From NCBI GenBank assembly GCA_011620645.1, contig WOYS01000023.1:39195-103194 (forward strand): a stretch of DNA of 64,000 bases. The letters run 5' to 3'. This DNA is from Mycobacterium sp. Its GTDB lineage: Bacteria > Actinomycetota > Actinomycetes > Mycobacteriales > Mycobacteriaceae. Each line of letters starts with the position of its first letter. The first letter of the stretch is position 1. A program made the position numbers and the translations under genes. The notes under the pieces were generated by a model. It worked only from the letters and a program-made list of their open reading frames with translations, did not search any database and was not told where the DNA came from. This document shows positions 55,517 to 63,923 of this stretch, one piece after another.

Positions 55517-57607
55517 ATGACTGCCGCCGAGATCTCCTGCACCAGAGCCGACGCGCAAGCGATCCTGGAGCAGCTTGCCGGGCCGCAGGCCGTGCTGCGC
55601 GACGACCAGTGGATAGCGATCGAGGCGCTGGTGGTGCAGCGCAAACGGGCCCTGGTGGTGCAACGCACCGGCTGGGGAAAGTCCGCGGTGTACTTCATCG
55701 CCGCCAAGCTGTTGCGCGCCGCCGGTCGCGGTCCGACGGTCATCGTGTCACCGCTGCTGGCGCTGATGCGCAACCAGGTGGCGTCGGCGCAGCGCGCCGG
55801 TGTCAAGGCTGCGACCATCAACTCCAGCAATGTCACCGAGTGGGAATCCGTGCGCGAACGAGCGAACGCTGGGGATCTTGACGTACTGCTGGTCAGTCCC
55901 GAACGTTTGAACAACCCCGACTTTCGGGATGCCGTCCTGCCCGCGCTGGCGGCCGACGCCGGTCTGGTGGTCGTCGACGAAGCGCACTGCGTGTCCGATT
56001 GGGGTCATGATTTCCGGCCGGACTATCGGCGTATCCGCACCCTGATCGCCGAGTTGGGCTCCGATATCCCGGTGCTGGCCACCACCGCCACCGCCAACGA
56101 CCGCGTGGTGGCCGACGTCGCGGCGCAGTTGGGGGTGGGCGGTCAGGACACCCTGGTGCTGCGCGGCGGACTGGACCGCGAGTCGCTGAGACTGTCGGTG
56201 GTGCAGGCCGGCGGTCCGGCGCAGCGCGCGGCATGGCTTGCCGCACATATCGATTCGCTACCCGGCTCGGGCATCGTGTACACGTTGACCGTTGCGCAGG
56301 CGCACGATATCGCTGCGCTGCTGCGCGATCAGGGTCACGAGGTGGCCGCCTACACCGGCTCCACCGAGGCCGTCGAACGTGAGCAACTCGAAGCCGACCT
56401 GCTGGACAACCGGGTGAAGGCGCTGATCGCCACGTCGGCGCTGGGCATGGGTTTCGACAAACCGGACCTCGGCTTCGTCGTCCATCTGGGCGCCCCGTCC
56501 TCTCCGATCGCCTACTACCAGCAGGTCGGCCGCGCCGGCCGCTCGACCGCCAGCGCCGAGGTGATCCTGCTGCCGGGCCGCGAAGACGCCGATGTGTGGC
56601 GGTATTTCGCGTCGGTGGCCTTCCCGTCGGAGTCCATGGTGCGCCACGTGATCGGCGCTCTGGAATCGGATCGCGCGCTGTCCACCGCGGCACTGGAGCC
56701 ACTGGTGGACCTCAACCGATCCCGGCTCGAGATGGTGCTCAAGGTGCTCGACGTCGACGGTGCGGTGCGCCGGGTGAAGGGCGGCTGGATCGGCACCGGG
56801 CAACCATGGGAATACGACGAGCCCCGGTATCGGCACCTCGGCGAGGCCCGCAAGCGCGAGCAGCAGGCGATGCTCGACTATCAGAGCACCACGGATTGCC
56901 GGATGTGCTTCCTGCGCAAGCAACTCGACGATCCGGAACTCGGCCCGCAGCCGTGCGGCCGATGCGACAACTGCGCCGGCTCCACCTACCACGCCGATGT
57001 GGACGCCGGTGCGGCCGAGGCTACCCGGAAACGGCTGATGCGCCCCGGCGTGGAGATCGCGGCACGCAAGCAGTGGCCGACCGGACTGGGCAAGCTCGGA
57101 ATCGATCGGTCCGGAAAGATCAACGACGGCCCCGCACCGGGCCGCGTCATCGGCCGGCTGACCGATCTGGGTTGGGGAGCACGGCTGCGCAAGCTGCTCG
57201 ACGCTCCCGATGCGGAGGTGCCCGACGAGGTCCTCACCGCGGCCGTCGCGGTGCTCAAGGCGTGGGACTGGACGCAGCGACCGACCGCGGTGCTGGCGCT
57301 GGATTCGGTCAGCCATCCGGTGCTGATCAGGTCGCTGTCAGCACGGCTGGCCCAGGTCGGGCGACTGAGAAATCTCGGCTTACTGGAATATTCGCCCGAA
57401 CATCGGCCGGTGGCCGCGGCCAACTCCGCCTATCGGGTCGCCGCGCTGCACGGTGCGTGGATGCCGCCGCCCGCCCTCGACGGCGAGACCGTGCTATTGG
57501 TCGACGATATGACCGATACCGGTTGGACGCTGACGATGGCGGCCGGTGCGGTGCGGGCGGCCGGCGCAGACGCGGTGCTGCCGTTTGCGCTCGCCAGCGT
57601 CAGCTGA
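55517..57607 (+). CDS. RecQ-like DNA helicase with C-terminal phosphoribosyltransferase-like domain
   Basis: 696 residues. Superfamily 2 motifs: Q-motif region LRDDQWIAI, motif I TGWGKSA, motif Ia [10 protein letters not shown], motif [22 protein letters not shown] (RecQ-type), motif III ATTATAN, motifs IV-VI through [19 protein letters not shown] and [10 protein letters not shown] RecQ zinc-binding cluster follows (CRMC...CGRCDNC). The last ~130 residues carry [16 protein letters not shown], the PRPP-loop signature of type I phosphoribosyltransferases. ATG 55517 fits a leaderless TACACT. The fusion suggests a nucleotide-sensing or DNA-damage role; this is inference. Confidence 0.9.
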   Translation: MTAAEISCTRADAQAILEQLAGPQAVLRDDQWIAIEALVVQRKRALVVQRTGWGKSAVYFIAAKLLRAAGRGPTVIVSPLLALMRNQVASAQRAGVKAATINSSNVTEWESVRERANAGDLDVLLVSPERLNNPDFRDAVLPALAADAGLVVVDEAHCVSDWGHDFRPDYRRIRTLIAELGSDIPVLATTATANDRVVADVAAQLGVGGQDTLVLRGGLDRESLRLSVVQAGGPAQRAAWLAAHIDSLPGSGIVYTLTVAQAHDIAALLRDQGHEVAAYTGSTEAVEREQLEADLLDNRVKALIATSALGMGFDKPDLGFVVHLGAPSSPIAYYQQVGRAGRSTASAEVILLPGREDADVWRYFASVAFPSESMVRHVIGALESDRALSTAALEPLVDLNRSRLEMVLKVLDVDGAVRRVKGGWIGTGQPWEYDEPRYRHLGEARKREQQAMLDYQSTTDCRMCFLRKQLDDPELGPQPCGRCDNCAGSTYHADVDAGAAEATRKRLMRPGVEIAARKQWPTGLGKLGIDRSGKINDGPAPGRVIGRLTDLGWGARLRKLLDAPDAEVPDEVLTAAVAVLKAWDWTQRPTAVLALDSVSHPVLIRSLSARLAQVGRLRNLGLLEYSPEHRPVAAANSAYRVAALHGAWMPPPALDGETVLLVDDMTDTGWTLTMAAGAVRAAGADAVLPFALASVS

Positions 57608-57661
57608 ACGGGGCGAACTGCCCCCGGCAGTCTCGGTAGTCACGTTGGGCATCCCTCTAAC

Positions 57662-57675
57662 GAGAACACGTTACA
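57662..57675. promoter_or_regulatory. Near-consensus KstR operator
   Basis: GAGAACACGTTACA fits TnnAACnnGTTnnA except for the first base. It lies 66 bp before the gamma-carbonic-anhydrase-like gene, whose M. tuberculosis homologue lies in the sterol region. Confidence 0.6.
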
Positions 57676-57740
57676 GTTTGCCTCCTCATAGCGAGACGTA
57701 AACACTGCTACCTGCAAGGACCGCGCGGTATATGTAGACA

Positions 57741-58265
57741 ATGCCGGTTTATTCGTTCGAAGGTCGTGTACCCGGGATCGACCCGGAAGCATTCGTGGCG
57801 CCCACGGCCACGCTGATCGGCGACGTAACTGTCGAGGCAGGGGCTTCGGTGTGGTTCAACGTGGTGCTGCGGGCCGACTTCGCCCCGATCGTCATCCGGG
57901 CCGGGGCCAATGTGCAGGACGGCTCGGTGTTGCACGCGCCGCCGGGAATCCCTGTCGACGTCGGCCCGGGCACGACCATCGGGCACGCCTGCGTGGTGCA
58001 GGGTGCGCATATCGGCGCCGATGCCGTCATTGCCAACCACGCCACGGTGCTCGACGGGGTGATCATCGGTGCCCGCAGCCTGGTCGCCGCGCATGCACTG
58101 GTGACTCCCGGCACCAAGATTCCCGATGAGGTCGTGGTTGCCGGGTCGCCCGCCAAGATCCGCGGCCCGGTCGCAGGCACCGAGGCCGAGCGCTGGGTGA
58201 AGACAAGTTCCCAGATCTACCGGGACCTGGCACTGCGCTACCGCACCGGCCTCCAGGAGATCTAG
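57741..58265 (+). CDS. Gamma-carbonic anhydrase-like hexapeptide-repeat protein (Rv3525c homologue)
   Basis: 174 residues forming a left-handed beta-helix of hexapeptide repeats (about 15-140) with a C-terminal helix. Candidate zinc His residues lie in SVLHAPP, TIGHACVVQ and VIANHATV. Related proteins (PaaY, CaiE, YrdA) are thioesterases or carbonic anhydrases. A KstR-like operator lies upstream, so sterol-linked expression is likely. Exact reaction not determined. The stop overlaps the convergent lipoprotein stop (CTAG). Confidence 0.85.
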   Translation: MPVYSFEGRVPGIDPEAFVAPTATLIGDVTVEAGASVWFNVVLRADFAPIVIRAGANVQDGSVLHAPPGIPVDVGPGTTIGHACVVQGAHIGADAVIANHATVLDGVIIGARSLVAAHALVTPGTKIPDEVVVAGSPAKIRGPVAGTEAERWVKTSSQIYRDLALRYRTGLQEI

Positions 58266-58876
58266 CTGGTGCCCGTGTCGGCCAGCCCGACCCGCAGGGC
58301 GATCTGCTGCATCTTGGCGATGCTGGTGACGAACGCATCGGTGGTCGCATCGCCGGCGGCGCTCTGGAATTCGAGTCGGACCAGGGCGGGTCCCTCGGCG
58401 AACAGCAGCAGCGTGACGGCCTTGCCCTCGTCGGGGCGGGCGCCCCTGATGAGGACGCCGCCCTGGCCGACGCCGGCCGGCCGGGGGTTGCCGGCGACCT
58501 TGGTCGTGCTGATCGCCTGCTGCAACGCGGCCGTCGCGGCGGCGTCGTCGGGGTAGATCAGCACCGTGTTGCTGATCGCGCGAGTGTCCTGCTCGTTGAC
58601 GAAGAACGCACTCGCTCCCGGGTGGCCATCGGGCGAGGGTTCCCGGGACCGTTCGACGAAGGTGTCCTCCGTGTCGGTGAGATCTTCGGCGGTCAGCAGC
58701 AGGTCGCGGTAGTCGGCGGCCGCTGCCTTCGGGCTCGTCGATGTGGTGGGACTGGTCGTGGTGAACGCCGGCAGCGTCGGTGGGGAGCTGGTGGCGGCGT
58801 TCTGTTCGGTGGGTGAGCACGCGGTGACCCCGGTGATGAGCAGCGCGGCGATGGCAAGATGTGAGCGAGACAACAT
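58262..58876 (-). CDS. Putative lipoprotein, unknown function
   Basis: 204 residues with signal peptide and lipobox VTAC (Cys20), a Thr/Ser/Pro linker (25-50), and a folded domain of the mycobacterial lipoprotein sensor type (DLLLTAEDLT...QDTRAISNTVLIYPDDAAATAALQQAI...LLLFAEGPALVRLEFQS). Similar domains occur outside the membrane in mycobacterial Ser/Thr kinases and LpqN-like proteins. Convergent with the preceding gene. Confidence 0.75.
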   Translation of the reverse strand: MLSRSHLAIAALLITGVTACSPTEQNAATSSPPTLPAFTTTSPTTSTSPKAAAADYRDLLLTAEDLTDTEDTFVERSREPSPDGHPGASAFFVNEQDTRAISNTVLIYPDDAAATAALQQAISTTKVAGNPRPAGVGQGGVLIRGARPDEGKAVTLLLFAEGPALVRLEFQSAAGDATTDAFVTSIAKMQQIALRVGLADTGTS

Positions 58877-59063
58877 TTTTGTGAGAACTCAGACGGTTGA
58901 GGACGAAATCGCTTACCACGGTACGCGATCGGCTGGATCGATTCCCCGGTCGCTTCGCTCCGGCCGCCGCGTGTAGCCGAATGAGAGATTCGGCGGCGCC
59001 GAGAGGGGCCGCTCATGCTTGTCGATCTGCCGGGCCGCTTTGGCCTGTGGTCACGGCATCGCG

Positions 59064-59077
59064 TAGAACAGGTTCTA
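59064..59077. promoter_or_regulatory. KstR operator before a truncated F420 oxidoreductase
   Basis: TAGAACAGGTTCTA matches TnnAACnnGTTnnA exactly and is a near-palindrome. It now controls only a gene fragment. Confidence 0.85.
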
Positions 59078-59091
59078 AGAATGGTTTCAAC

Positions 59092-59129
59092 CATGGGTCG
59101 AGAGGACGGGCATGGGTCGAGAGGACGGG
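59092..59129 (+). repeat. 19-bp perfect tandem duplication
   Basis: CATGGGTCGAGAGGACGGG occurs twice (59092-59110, 59111-59129), between the KstR operator and the truncated oxidoreductase start; it contains the AGAGGA ribosome-binding-like element. Confidence 0.9.
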
Positions 59130-59158
59130 CAGATGAACGTTGGGGTCGGCTGCCGGAT

Positions 59159-59488
59159 ATGAAGCTCGGTCTGCAACTCGGATACTGGGGTGCGAAGCCT
59201 CCGACCGACCATGCCGAACTCGTCGCGATGGCCGAAGCCGAGGGCTTCGACACCGTATTCACCGCCGAGGCGTGGGGCTCGGACGCCTACACGCCGCTGG
59301 CCTGGTGGGGCCGCGAGACCAAGCGGATGCGGCTGGGCACCTCGGTCCTGCAGCTGTCGGCCCGCACGCCGACGGCGTGTGCGATGGCAGCGCTGACGCT
59401 CGACCATCTCTCCGGCGGGCGGCACATCGTGGGCCTCGGGGGGTGTAAACCACTGTCGCCGACACCTTCTCGATCGCGTCCTCGATGA
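59159..59488 (+). pseudogene. F420-dependent LLM-class oxidoreductase, 5' fragment (Rv3520c homologue)
   Basis: ATG 59159 opens MKLGLQLGYWGAKPP...FTAEAWGSDAYTPLAWWG...LTLDHLSGGRHIVGLG, the first ~94 of about 340 residues of a luciferase-like F420 enzyme. Similarity ends abruptly near base 59441 and the frame runs 15 more codons to a stop. The full-length enzyme belongs to the sterol gene region in M. tuberculosis, which fits the KstR operator. Clearly a deletion remnant. Confidence 0.82.
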
Positions 59489-59848
59489 GGTGGACGAGTT
59501 CGAATTCCTGCAGCGATACCCGGCCATCGGCGAACCCCCCTCGCCCCACAACAACACGTCGGCCCCGAGTACCTCCGCTGCGCGGTGCTGCTCCGCCACG
59601 CGCTGAGCCGTGTCACCCGGCCCGACTTCAGCCCCGCGTCACCAGAGCACGGTGACCTGGTGGTCTGTTTGACCGGAAGCAGCGGGGTCAGCGCACACAG
59701 CAGCAAGCCGACGATGCCCGCGATGATGGCGGCGAGTCGGGATGATGGCGGCGAGTCGGGTTGTCCTGGCGGGCACGAGGCTCAAGAGTAAGCGACGCAG
59801 CTTTGGGCGCCGCTGGGCGACCCGCGGCGGTGTCCGAGATTGCGCCCG
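59449..59848 (-). pseudogene. Mosaic of degraded sequence, with a possible PIG-L/LmbE deacetylase fragment
   Basis: 400 bp without an intact gene. On the minus strand, 59600 to about 59451 reads AEQHRAAEVLGADVLLWG and, after a one-base shift, FADGRVSLQEFELVHLIEDA. That recalls the middle of PIG-L-type GlcNAc deacetylases. The remainder shows no recognisable protein, only a 19-bp tandem repeat and GC-rich DNA. The region lies between two truncated functions and the alkB stop. Confidence 0.35.
59722..59759 (+). repeat. 19-bp perfect tandem duplication
   Basis: GATGATGGCGGCGAGTCGG occurs twice (59722-59740, 59741-59759) in non-coding DNA downstream of alkB. Confidence 0.9.
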
Positions 59849-61009
59849 TTAAGGGCGCCCGGCACCCGATCGCGTTCTGGCGGGATCGAGAGCCGCCAGA
59901 GTGACGTCGCCGCCATAGTGGGCCAGCACCCGGCGGTCCATGGTGCGTCGCCACAGCGGTGTGCACCAGGCCAGCGGCAGCATCGTGGCGTACCCGTATG
60001 GCAGCTGCGGTGCCTGGTCGGAAGAGCGCAGTGTCTGATAGCGGCGCTGCGGATTGGCGTGGTGGTCGGAATGGCGCTGCAGATGGAACAGGAAGACGTT
60101 GGCGATCAGCGTGTCGCTGTTCCAGGAGTGCTGCGGCCCGATCCGCTCGTAGCTGCCGTTCGCCAGTCGCTGACGGCGCAGCCCGTAGTGCTCCAGATAG
60201 TTCACAGACTCGAGCAGGCACACCCCGATGCTGGCCTGTCCGATCAGCCAGGGCGTGATGGTGGGGCCGAACCACACGATCAGCCCGATGAACAAGGCGC
60301 CGGTCAGCAGGAAGGCGCTCAGCACCTCGTTGTGCAGGGTCCACCGGGATTTGCCGACGCGGGTCAGCCGGTCGGACTCCAGGCGCCAGGCCGACCGCAG
60401 GCCGCCCAGGATCGAACGCGGGATGAAGCGGCACAGCGGTTCACCGAGTCGGGCGCTGGCCGGATCTTCCACCGTCGCCACGCGGACATGGTGGCCGCGG
60501 TTGTGTTCGACGTAGAAATGGCCGTATCCGGTCTGGGCCAGCGCTAGCTTGCTGAGGCGTCGTTCGGCGGATGTCCGGCGGTGGCCCAGCTCATGGGCGG
60601 CGTTGATTGAGGTTCCGCCCACAATTCCGACGGTGACCATCAACCCGGCCTTGTCGAGCCAGTTCATGGTGAGCCAGCCACCGCCGCTCCACAGCCAACA
60701 TGCGAAGACCAATGACAGATACTGGCTCGGCAGGTAGAGGTAGGTCACCCAGCGGTAGAAGGCATCGTCTTGCAGCCTTGACAGGGTGTTCTCGGAGGCG
60801 CCGGATCCGTCGCGTCCGACTAGGTGATCCAAAGCGGGGATGATGATGAAGGCCATGAGCGGACCTATCCACCAGAACATCTCTTGGCCGGTCAGCTGGA
60901 CCAGTAGCCACGCCAGCCCGACCAAGCCGGGAACAACTGCGCCAAGCAGCCAGAGGTATCGCTTGGCGTCGCGCCACCTCGGCGCGCGGAAGCCCTTCTT
61001 ATCCGCCAC
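59849..61009 (-). CDS. alkB: Alkane 1-monooxygenase AlkB
   Basis: 386-residue integral membrane diiron hydroxylase of medium-chain alkanes. The His boxes are HELGHRR, HNRGHHVR and LQRHSDHHANP, with the additional alkane-hydroxylase motif NYLEHYGL. About six hydrophobic segments precede or separate them. GTG start at 61009. Rubredoxin and rubredoxin-reductase genes, usually directly downstream, are absent; only degraded DNA follows, so electron transfer must come from elsewhere. Confidence 0.92.
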   Translation of the reverse strand: MADKKGFRAPRWRDAKRYLWLLGAVVPGLVGLAWLLVQLTGQEMFWWIGPLMAFIIIPALDHLVGRDGSGASENTLSRLQDDAFYRWVTYLYLPSQYLSLVFACWLWSGGGWLTMNWLDKAGLMVTVGIVGGTSINAAHELGHRRTSAERRLSKLALAQTGYGHFYVEHNRGHHVRVATVEDPASARLGEPLCRFIPRSILGGLRSAWRLESDRLTRVGKSRWTLHNEVLSAFLLTGALFIGLIVWFGPTITPWLIGQASIGVCLLESVNYLEHYGLRRQRLANGSYERIGPQHSWNSDTLIANVFLFHLQRHSDHHANPQRRYQTLRSSDQAPQLPYGYATMLPLAWCTPLWRRTMDRRVLAHYGGDVTLAALDPARTRSGAGRP

Positions 61010-61196
61010 GTTCGGTCCTTGGGGGTTGGTTCGAGTGGTTGGCTGTGGTGACTATTTAACCTTGATCCAGACGTGACGCAAATGGTCGAGGTTGTCCAGG
61101 GTCTCGTAGAACTTGAGGTGGCGGCCCCCCGCTCGAGACCTACCTGTGGTAGGTGTCGGGCGTCTGCCAAGACACACCAACAGCAAGGGGACCACC

Positions 61197-62009
61197 GTGA
61201 AGAAGAGTAGCCAGATTCAGTCCGTGGACGCGAGCGGATCCGCGGTTCCAGAGCGGGTCAGTGTGGCGATGGGCGAGATCGCCGAGAACATGGGCGAGGG
61301 CCTGCTGGCGCTGGCCGTGGGCGCCGGTCTGCAGGTGATGGCCGCGTTGATGGAGGCCGACATGGCCGAGCTGGCCGGCCCGAAGGGCCGCCACGACCAG
61401 GCCGCGGACGGCTCCGGCGAGTTGCCGGTTGCCTCCTATGAGGTGTTCAGTTCCACGGAGATCCTAGGCAAGTCGGCGATGGAGAAGATGCTCGCCGGGC
61501 TCTCGACGCGGCGCTACCCGGTCGGTCTCGAGCCGGTCGGGCAGCAGAAAGACCATCTGCCGCAACACCTTCGGAGCAGTGTCGGCCGCAAGATGACCGA
61601 CGCCTACCACGCCGACTCGGCGTTGGAGGCCGAGGCTGCGCTGCTGGCCCTGGCAGGAGAACTCGACCGCACCCACCCCGGGGTGGCGGCCAGCCTGCGC
61701 GAGGGCCTCGATGAGACCCTCACGATCTTGCGTTTGGGTGTGCCGCCCACGCTGGCCCGCACGCTGCGCTCGACCAACTGCATCGAGTCGATGATCTCGG
61801 TCTGCCGTGAGCACGCGAGCGATGTCAAGCGGTGGCACGACGGGCGGATGGCGCTGCGCTGGTGCGCGGCCGGGATGGTCGAGGCCGGCAAGCAGTTCCG
61901 CCGCGTCAACGGCCACGTGCACCTACCGGCACTGCGAGCAGCCCTCGAACGCGAGACCGCCGAACCTGTCGTACCCGTCGTGCACAATGATCAGGTGAGC
62001 GCAGCCTGA
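61197..62009 (+). mobile_element. IS256-family transposase, internally deleted in frame
   Basis: 270-residue ORF from GTG 61197 (AAGGGG 6 nt upstream), against about 400 for intact relatives. The N-terminal MGEIAENMGEGLLALAVGAG and the C-terminal LRLGVPPTLARTLRSTN...FRRVNGHVHLPALR regions are well kept. Two in-frame gaps exist: after GPKGRHDQ (~27 residues) and after YPVGLEPVGQ (~130 residues). The second removes the segment with the first two catalytic acidic residues of the DDE triad. It cannot catalyse transposition alone. Inverted ends were not located. Confidence 0.85.
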
Positions 62010-62110
62010 TGCTCACCGGACCGCCACCGAAGTTCCACGGAAATCGGGACATCCTCCGCAAAAAATCGGGCGGCGGTCAGGTATGTATTTGCCGAGAGGG
62101 TGCGTGTGAC

Positions 62111-63754
62111 GTGACACTACCGCAGAATAAGTGGACGAGACGTAAATTTCTCGGCTCCGCGGCAGGCGTCGCCCTCGGTGGTGTCGGCGCCGGTGCATAC
62201 CTCCTCTCCAATTCGGAACAGCGCCCGGAATTGCGCCCGTATTACCGCGCCATCGTGATTGGCAGCGGATACGGCGGCGGCGTGAGCGCACTGAGATTGG
62301 CGCAGGCCGGCGTCCAGACCCTGGTGCTGGAACGGGGCAGGCTGTGGGACACCCCTGACGCGGACGGCAAACGGTTCACCAAGATGTTGCCCGCCGATAC
62401 CCGCGCAGGCTGGTTCTCCGACGTCCCGCCCAGCATAGTGACGTCGTTCCGGGGCGTGTCCATCGACGCGGTCGCCGCCCAGAACCCATCCGCACAGCCC
62501 GAGCAGGCCGGGATCTGCCAGAAGGACACCTACGGCGCCCATAACGTGTTCCACGGCGTAGGTGTCGGCGGCGGTTCGATGGTCAACGCCGCGATCGCCG
62601 CCATCCCCACTGCGGACCAGGTGCGCGCTGCCTTCCCCGACATCGAGCCCGCGGAATTCCTCGGGACCTACATGGACCGGGCCAAGACCGCGCTGCGGAT
62701 CAGCTACCGGAACATGGACTGGTTCGAGCAGACCCCGTACTTCCAGTACGCGCGGGTCGGCAGACAGTACGCCGATGCCGCTGGCTACAAGGTGGACTAC
62801 AACGGCAGCGCGTACTCGTTCGACTACATGGTGCGCGAGGCCAACGGCGAGGTTCCGCTGTCGGCGCTGGACTGGGAGTGCCAGTTCGGCAACAACTACG
62901 GAAGGGATGGCAGCGTCGATCAGACCTACATCGCCGCCGCGGTGAAGACCGGTACGGTGACGCTGCTACCGCTCACCGAGGTCACCGGCATCCGGCGGGA
63001 GCGCGCCGGGGAGTACGTGGTGTCCACCCGGCGCATCGACCGGTGGGGTGCTGAGCAGTCCCGCGACGAATTCGGTTGCGAGCAGCTGTATCTCGCTGCC
63101 GGCGTGCTCGGTACCAACGAACTGCTTCTGCGAGCAAGGGAAACCGGGACACTGCCGGACCTGTCCGGCGAGATCGGCCGCGGCTACGGCAACAACGGCG
63201 ATCTGATGCTCGCGCACAACACCGAGGACTCCGATCCGGTCGGCATGAAGCAGTCGCTGCTCGGCATGATCAACCTCGACGGTCGCGACGACCCGGACAA
63301 TCCGGTGTACGCCAGCATGTTCTCGCTGCCGCTGCCGGTGGAGACCAACGCGCTGGGGTACTACGTGATGGTCAAGACCGGTGATCGCTCCGACATCACC
63401 TTCGACAAGGCCTCCGACTCCATCCGCATCGACTGGCCGCAAAGCCACACCGATCATCTGATCGAGCGGGCTAGGCTCGTCTTCGACAAAGTCACCCAGG
63501 CCAACGGCGTTGACTACCGCGACGACCTGTTCTCCGGAGAAACATTCGCGTCCAACACCGTTCACCCGCTCGGCGGATGTGTTCGGGGAAAGGCCACCGA
63601 CTCCTTCGGTCGGGTCAACGGCTACGACAAGCTGTACGTGAACGACGCGTCACTGATCCCCGGGTACATCGGTTGCAATCCGTACATGTCGATCACCGCG
63701 CTGGCCGAGCGCAATATCGAGGCCATCCTCGCCGGACGGCGGCTAGATGATTGA
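62111..63754 (+). CDS. Cholesterol oxidase, GMC type, Tat-exported
   Basis: 547 residues. A twin-arginine signal (RRKFLGSAAGVALGG, Arg10-Arg11) is followed by a GMC-oxidoreductase fold with FAD motif GSGYGGG (51-57). HNVFHGVGVGGGSMVNAA, the active-site HPLGGC and NPYMSITALAERNIE follow, as in Streptomyces/Rhodococcus class I cholesterol oxidase (3-beta-hydroxysterol to 3-keto-4-ene). GTG 62111 places the Tat motif correctly; the upstream open frame to 62009 has no such support. It directly follows the IS256 remnant, so it may be acquired or newly promoted. Confidence 0.9.
   Translation: MTLPQNKWTRRKFLGSAAGVALGGVGAGAYLLSNSEQRPELRPYYRAIVIGSGYGGGVSALRLAQAGVQTLVLERGRLWDTPDADGKRFTKMLPADTRAGWFSDVPPSIVTSFRGVSIDAVAAQNPSAQPEQAGICQKDTYGAHNVFHGVGVGGGSMVNAAIAAIPTADQVRAAFPDIEPAEFLGTYMDRAKTALRISYRNMDWFEQTPYFQYARVGRQYADAAGYKVDYNGSAYSFDYMVREANGEVPLSALDWECQFGNNYGRDGSVDQTYIAAAVKTGTVTLLPLTEVTGIRRERAGEYVVSTRRIDRWGAEQSRDEFGCEQLYLAAGVLGTNELLLRARETGTLPDLSGEIGRGYGNNGDLMLAHNTEDSDPVGMKQSLLGMINLDGRDDPDNPVYASMFSLPLPVETNALGYYVMVKTGDRSDITFDKASDSIRIDWPQSHTDHLIERARLVFDKVTQANGVDYRDDLFSGETFASNTVHPLGGCVRGKATDSFGRVNGYDKLYVNDASLIPGYIGCNPYMSITALAERNIEAILAGRRLDD
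63741..63754 (+). repeat. Left copy of a 14-bp direct repeat flanking a transposase fragment
   Basis: GGCTAGATGATTGA at the cholesterol oxidase 3' end is repeated exactly at 63901-63914, both followed by (C/T)TCCC. The two copies bracket the transposase fragment. Confidence 0.8.
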
Positions 63755-63821
63755 CTCCCCGTGGTTAGGGCTTGTGATTAATTAACATCGTTTTTGGGGG
63801 TTTGGGCGTTACGGTTGTGCT

Positions 63822-63914
63822 ATGGCGGATCTGGCCGACTCGGTTGCGCGGCGGTATGCGATTGTTCAGCCCCATTTGTCGGAGTTTCAGCGGCGGTTGT
63901 GGCTAGATGATTGA
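63822..63914 (+). mobile_element. ISAzo13-like transposase, N-terminal fragment
   Basis: ATG 63822 opens MADLADSVARRYAIVQPHLS plus EFQRRLW, like the N-terminus of ISAzo13-family transposases (...RRLL). The frame then enters the repeat and stops (LDD-stop). Only ~27 codons remain. The stretch 63770-63820 is AT-rich (ATTAATTAAC) and may hold the element's end. Confidence 0.55.
63901..63914 (+). repeat. Right copy of the 14-bp direct repeat
   Basis: Identical to 63741-63754; see that entry. Confidence 0.8.
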
Positions 63915-63923
63915 TTCCCGGTG

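Noticed and set aside
57708-58919. 403-codon minus-strand frame over the gamma-CA-like gene and lipoprotein
   Set aside because: Crosses two opposed real genes; the lipoprotein in another minus-strand frame has a proper signal peptide and lipobox.
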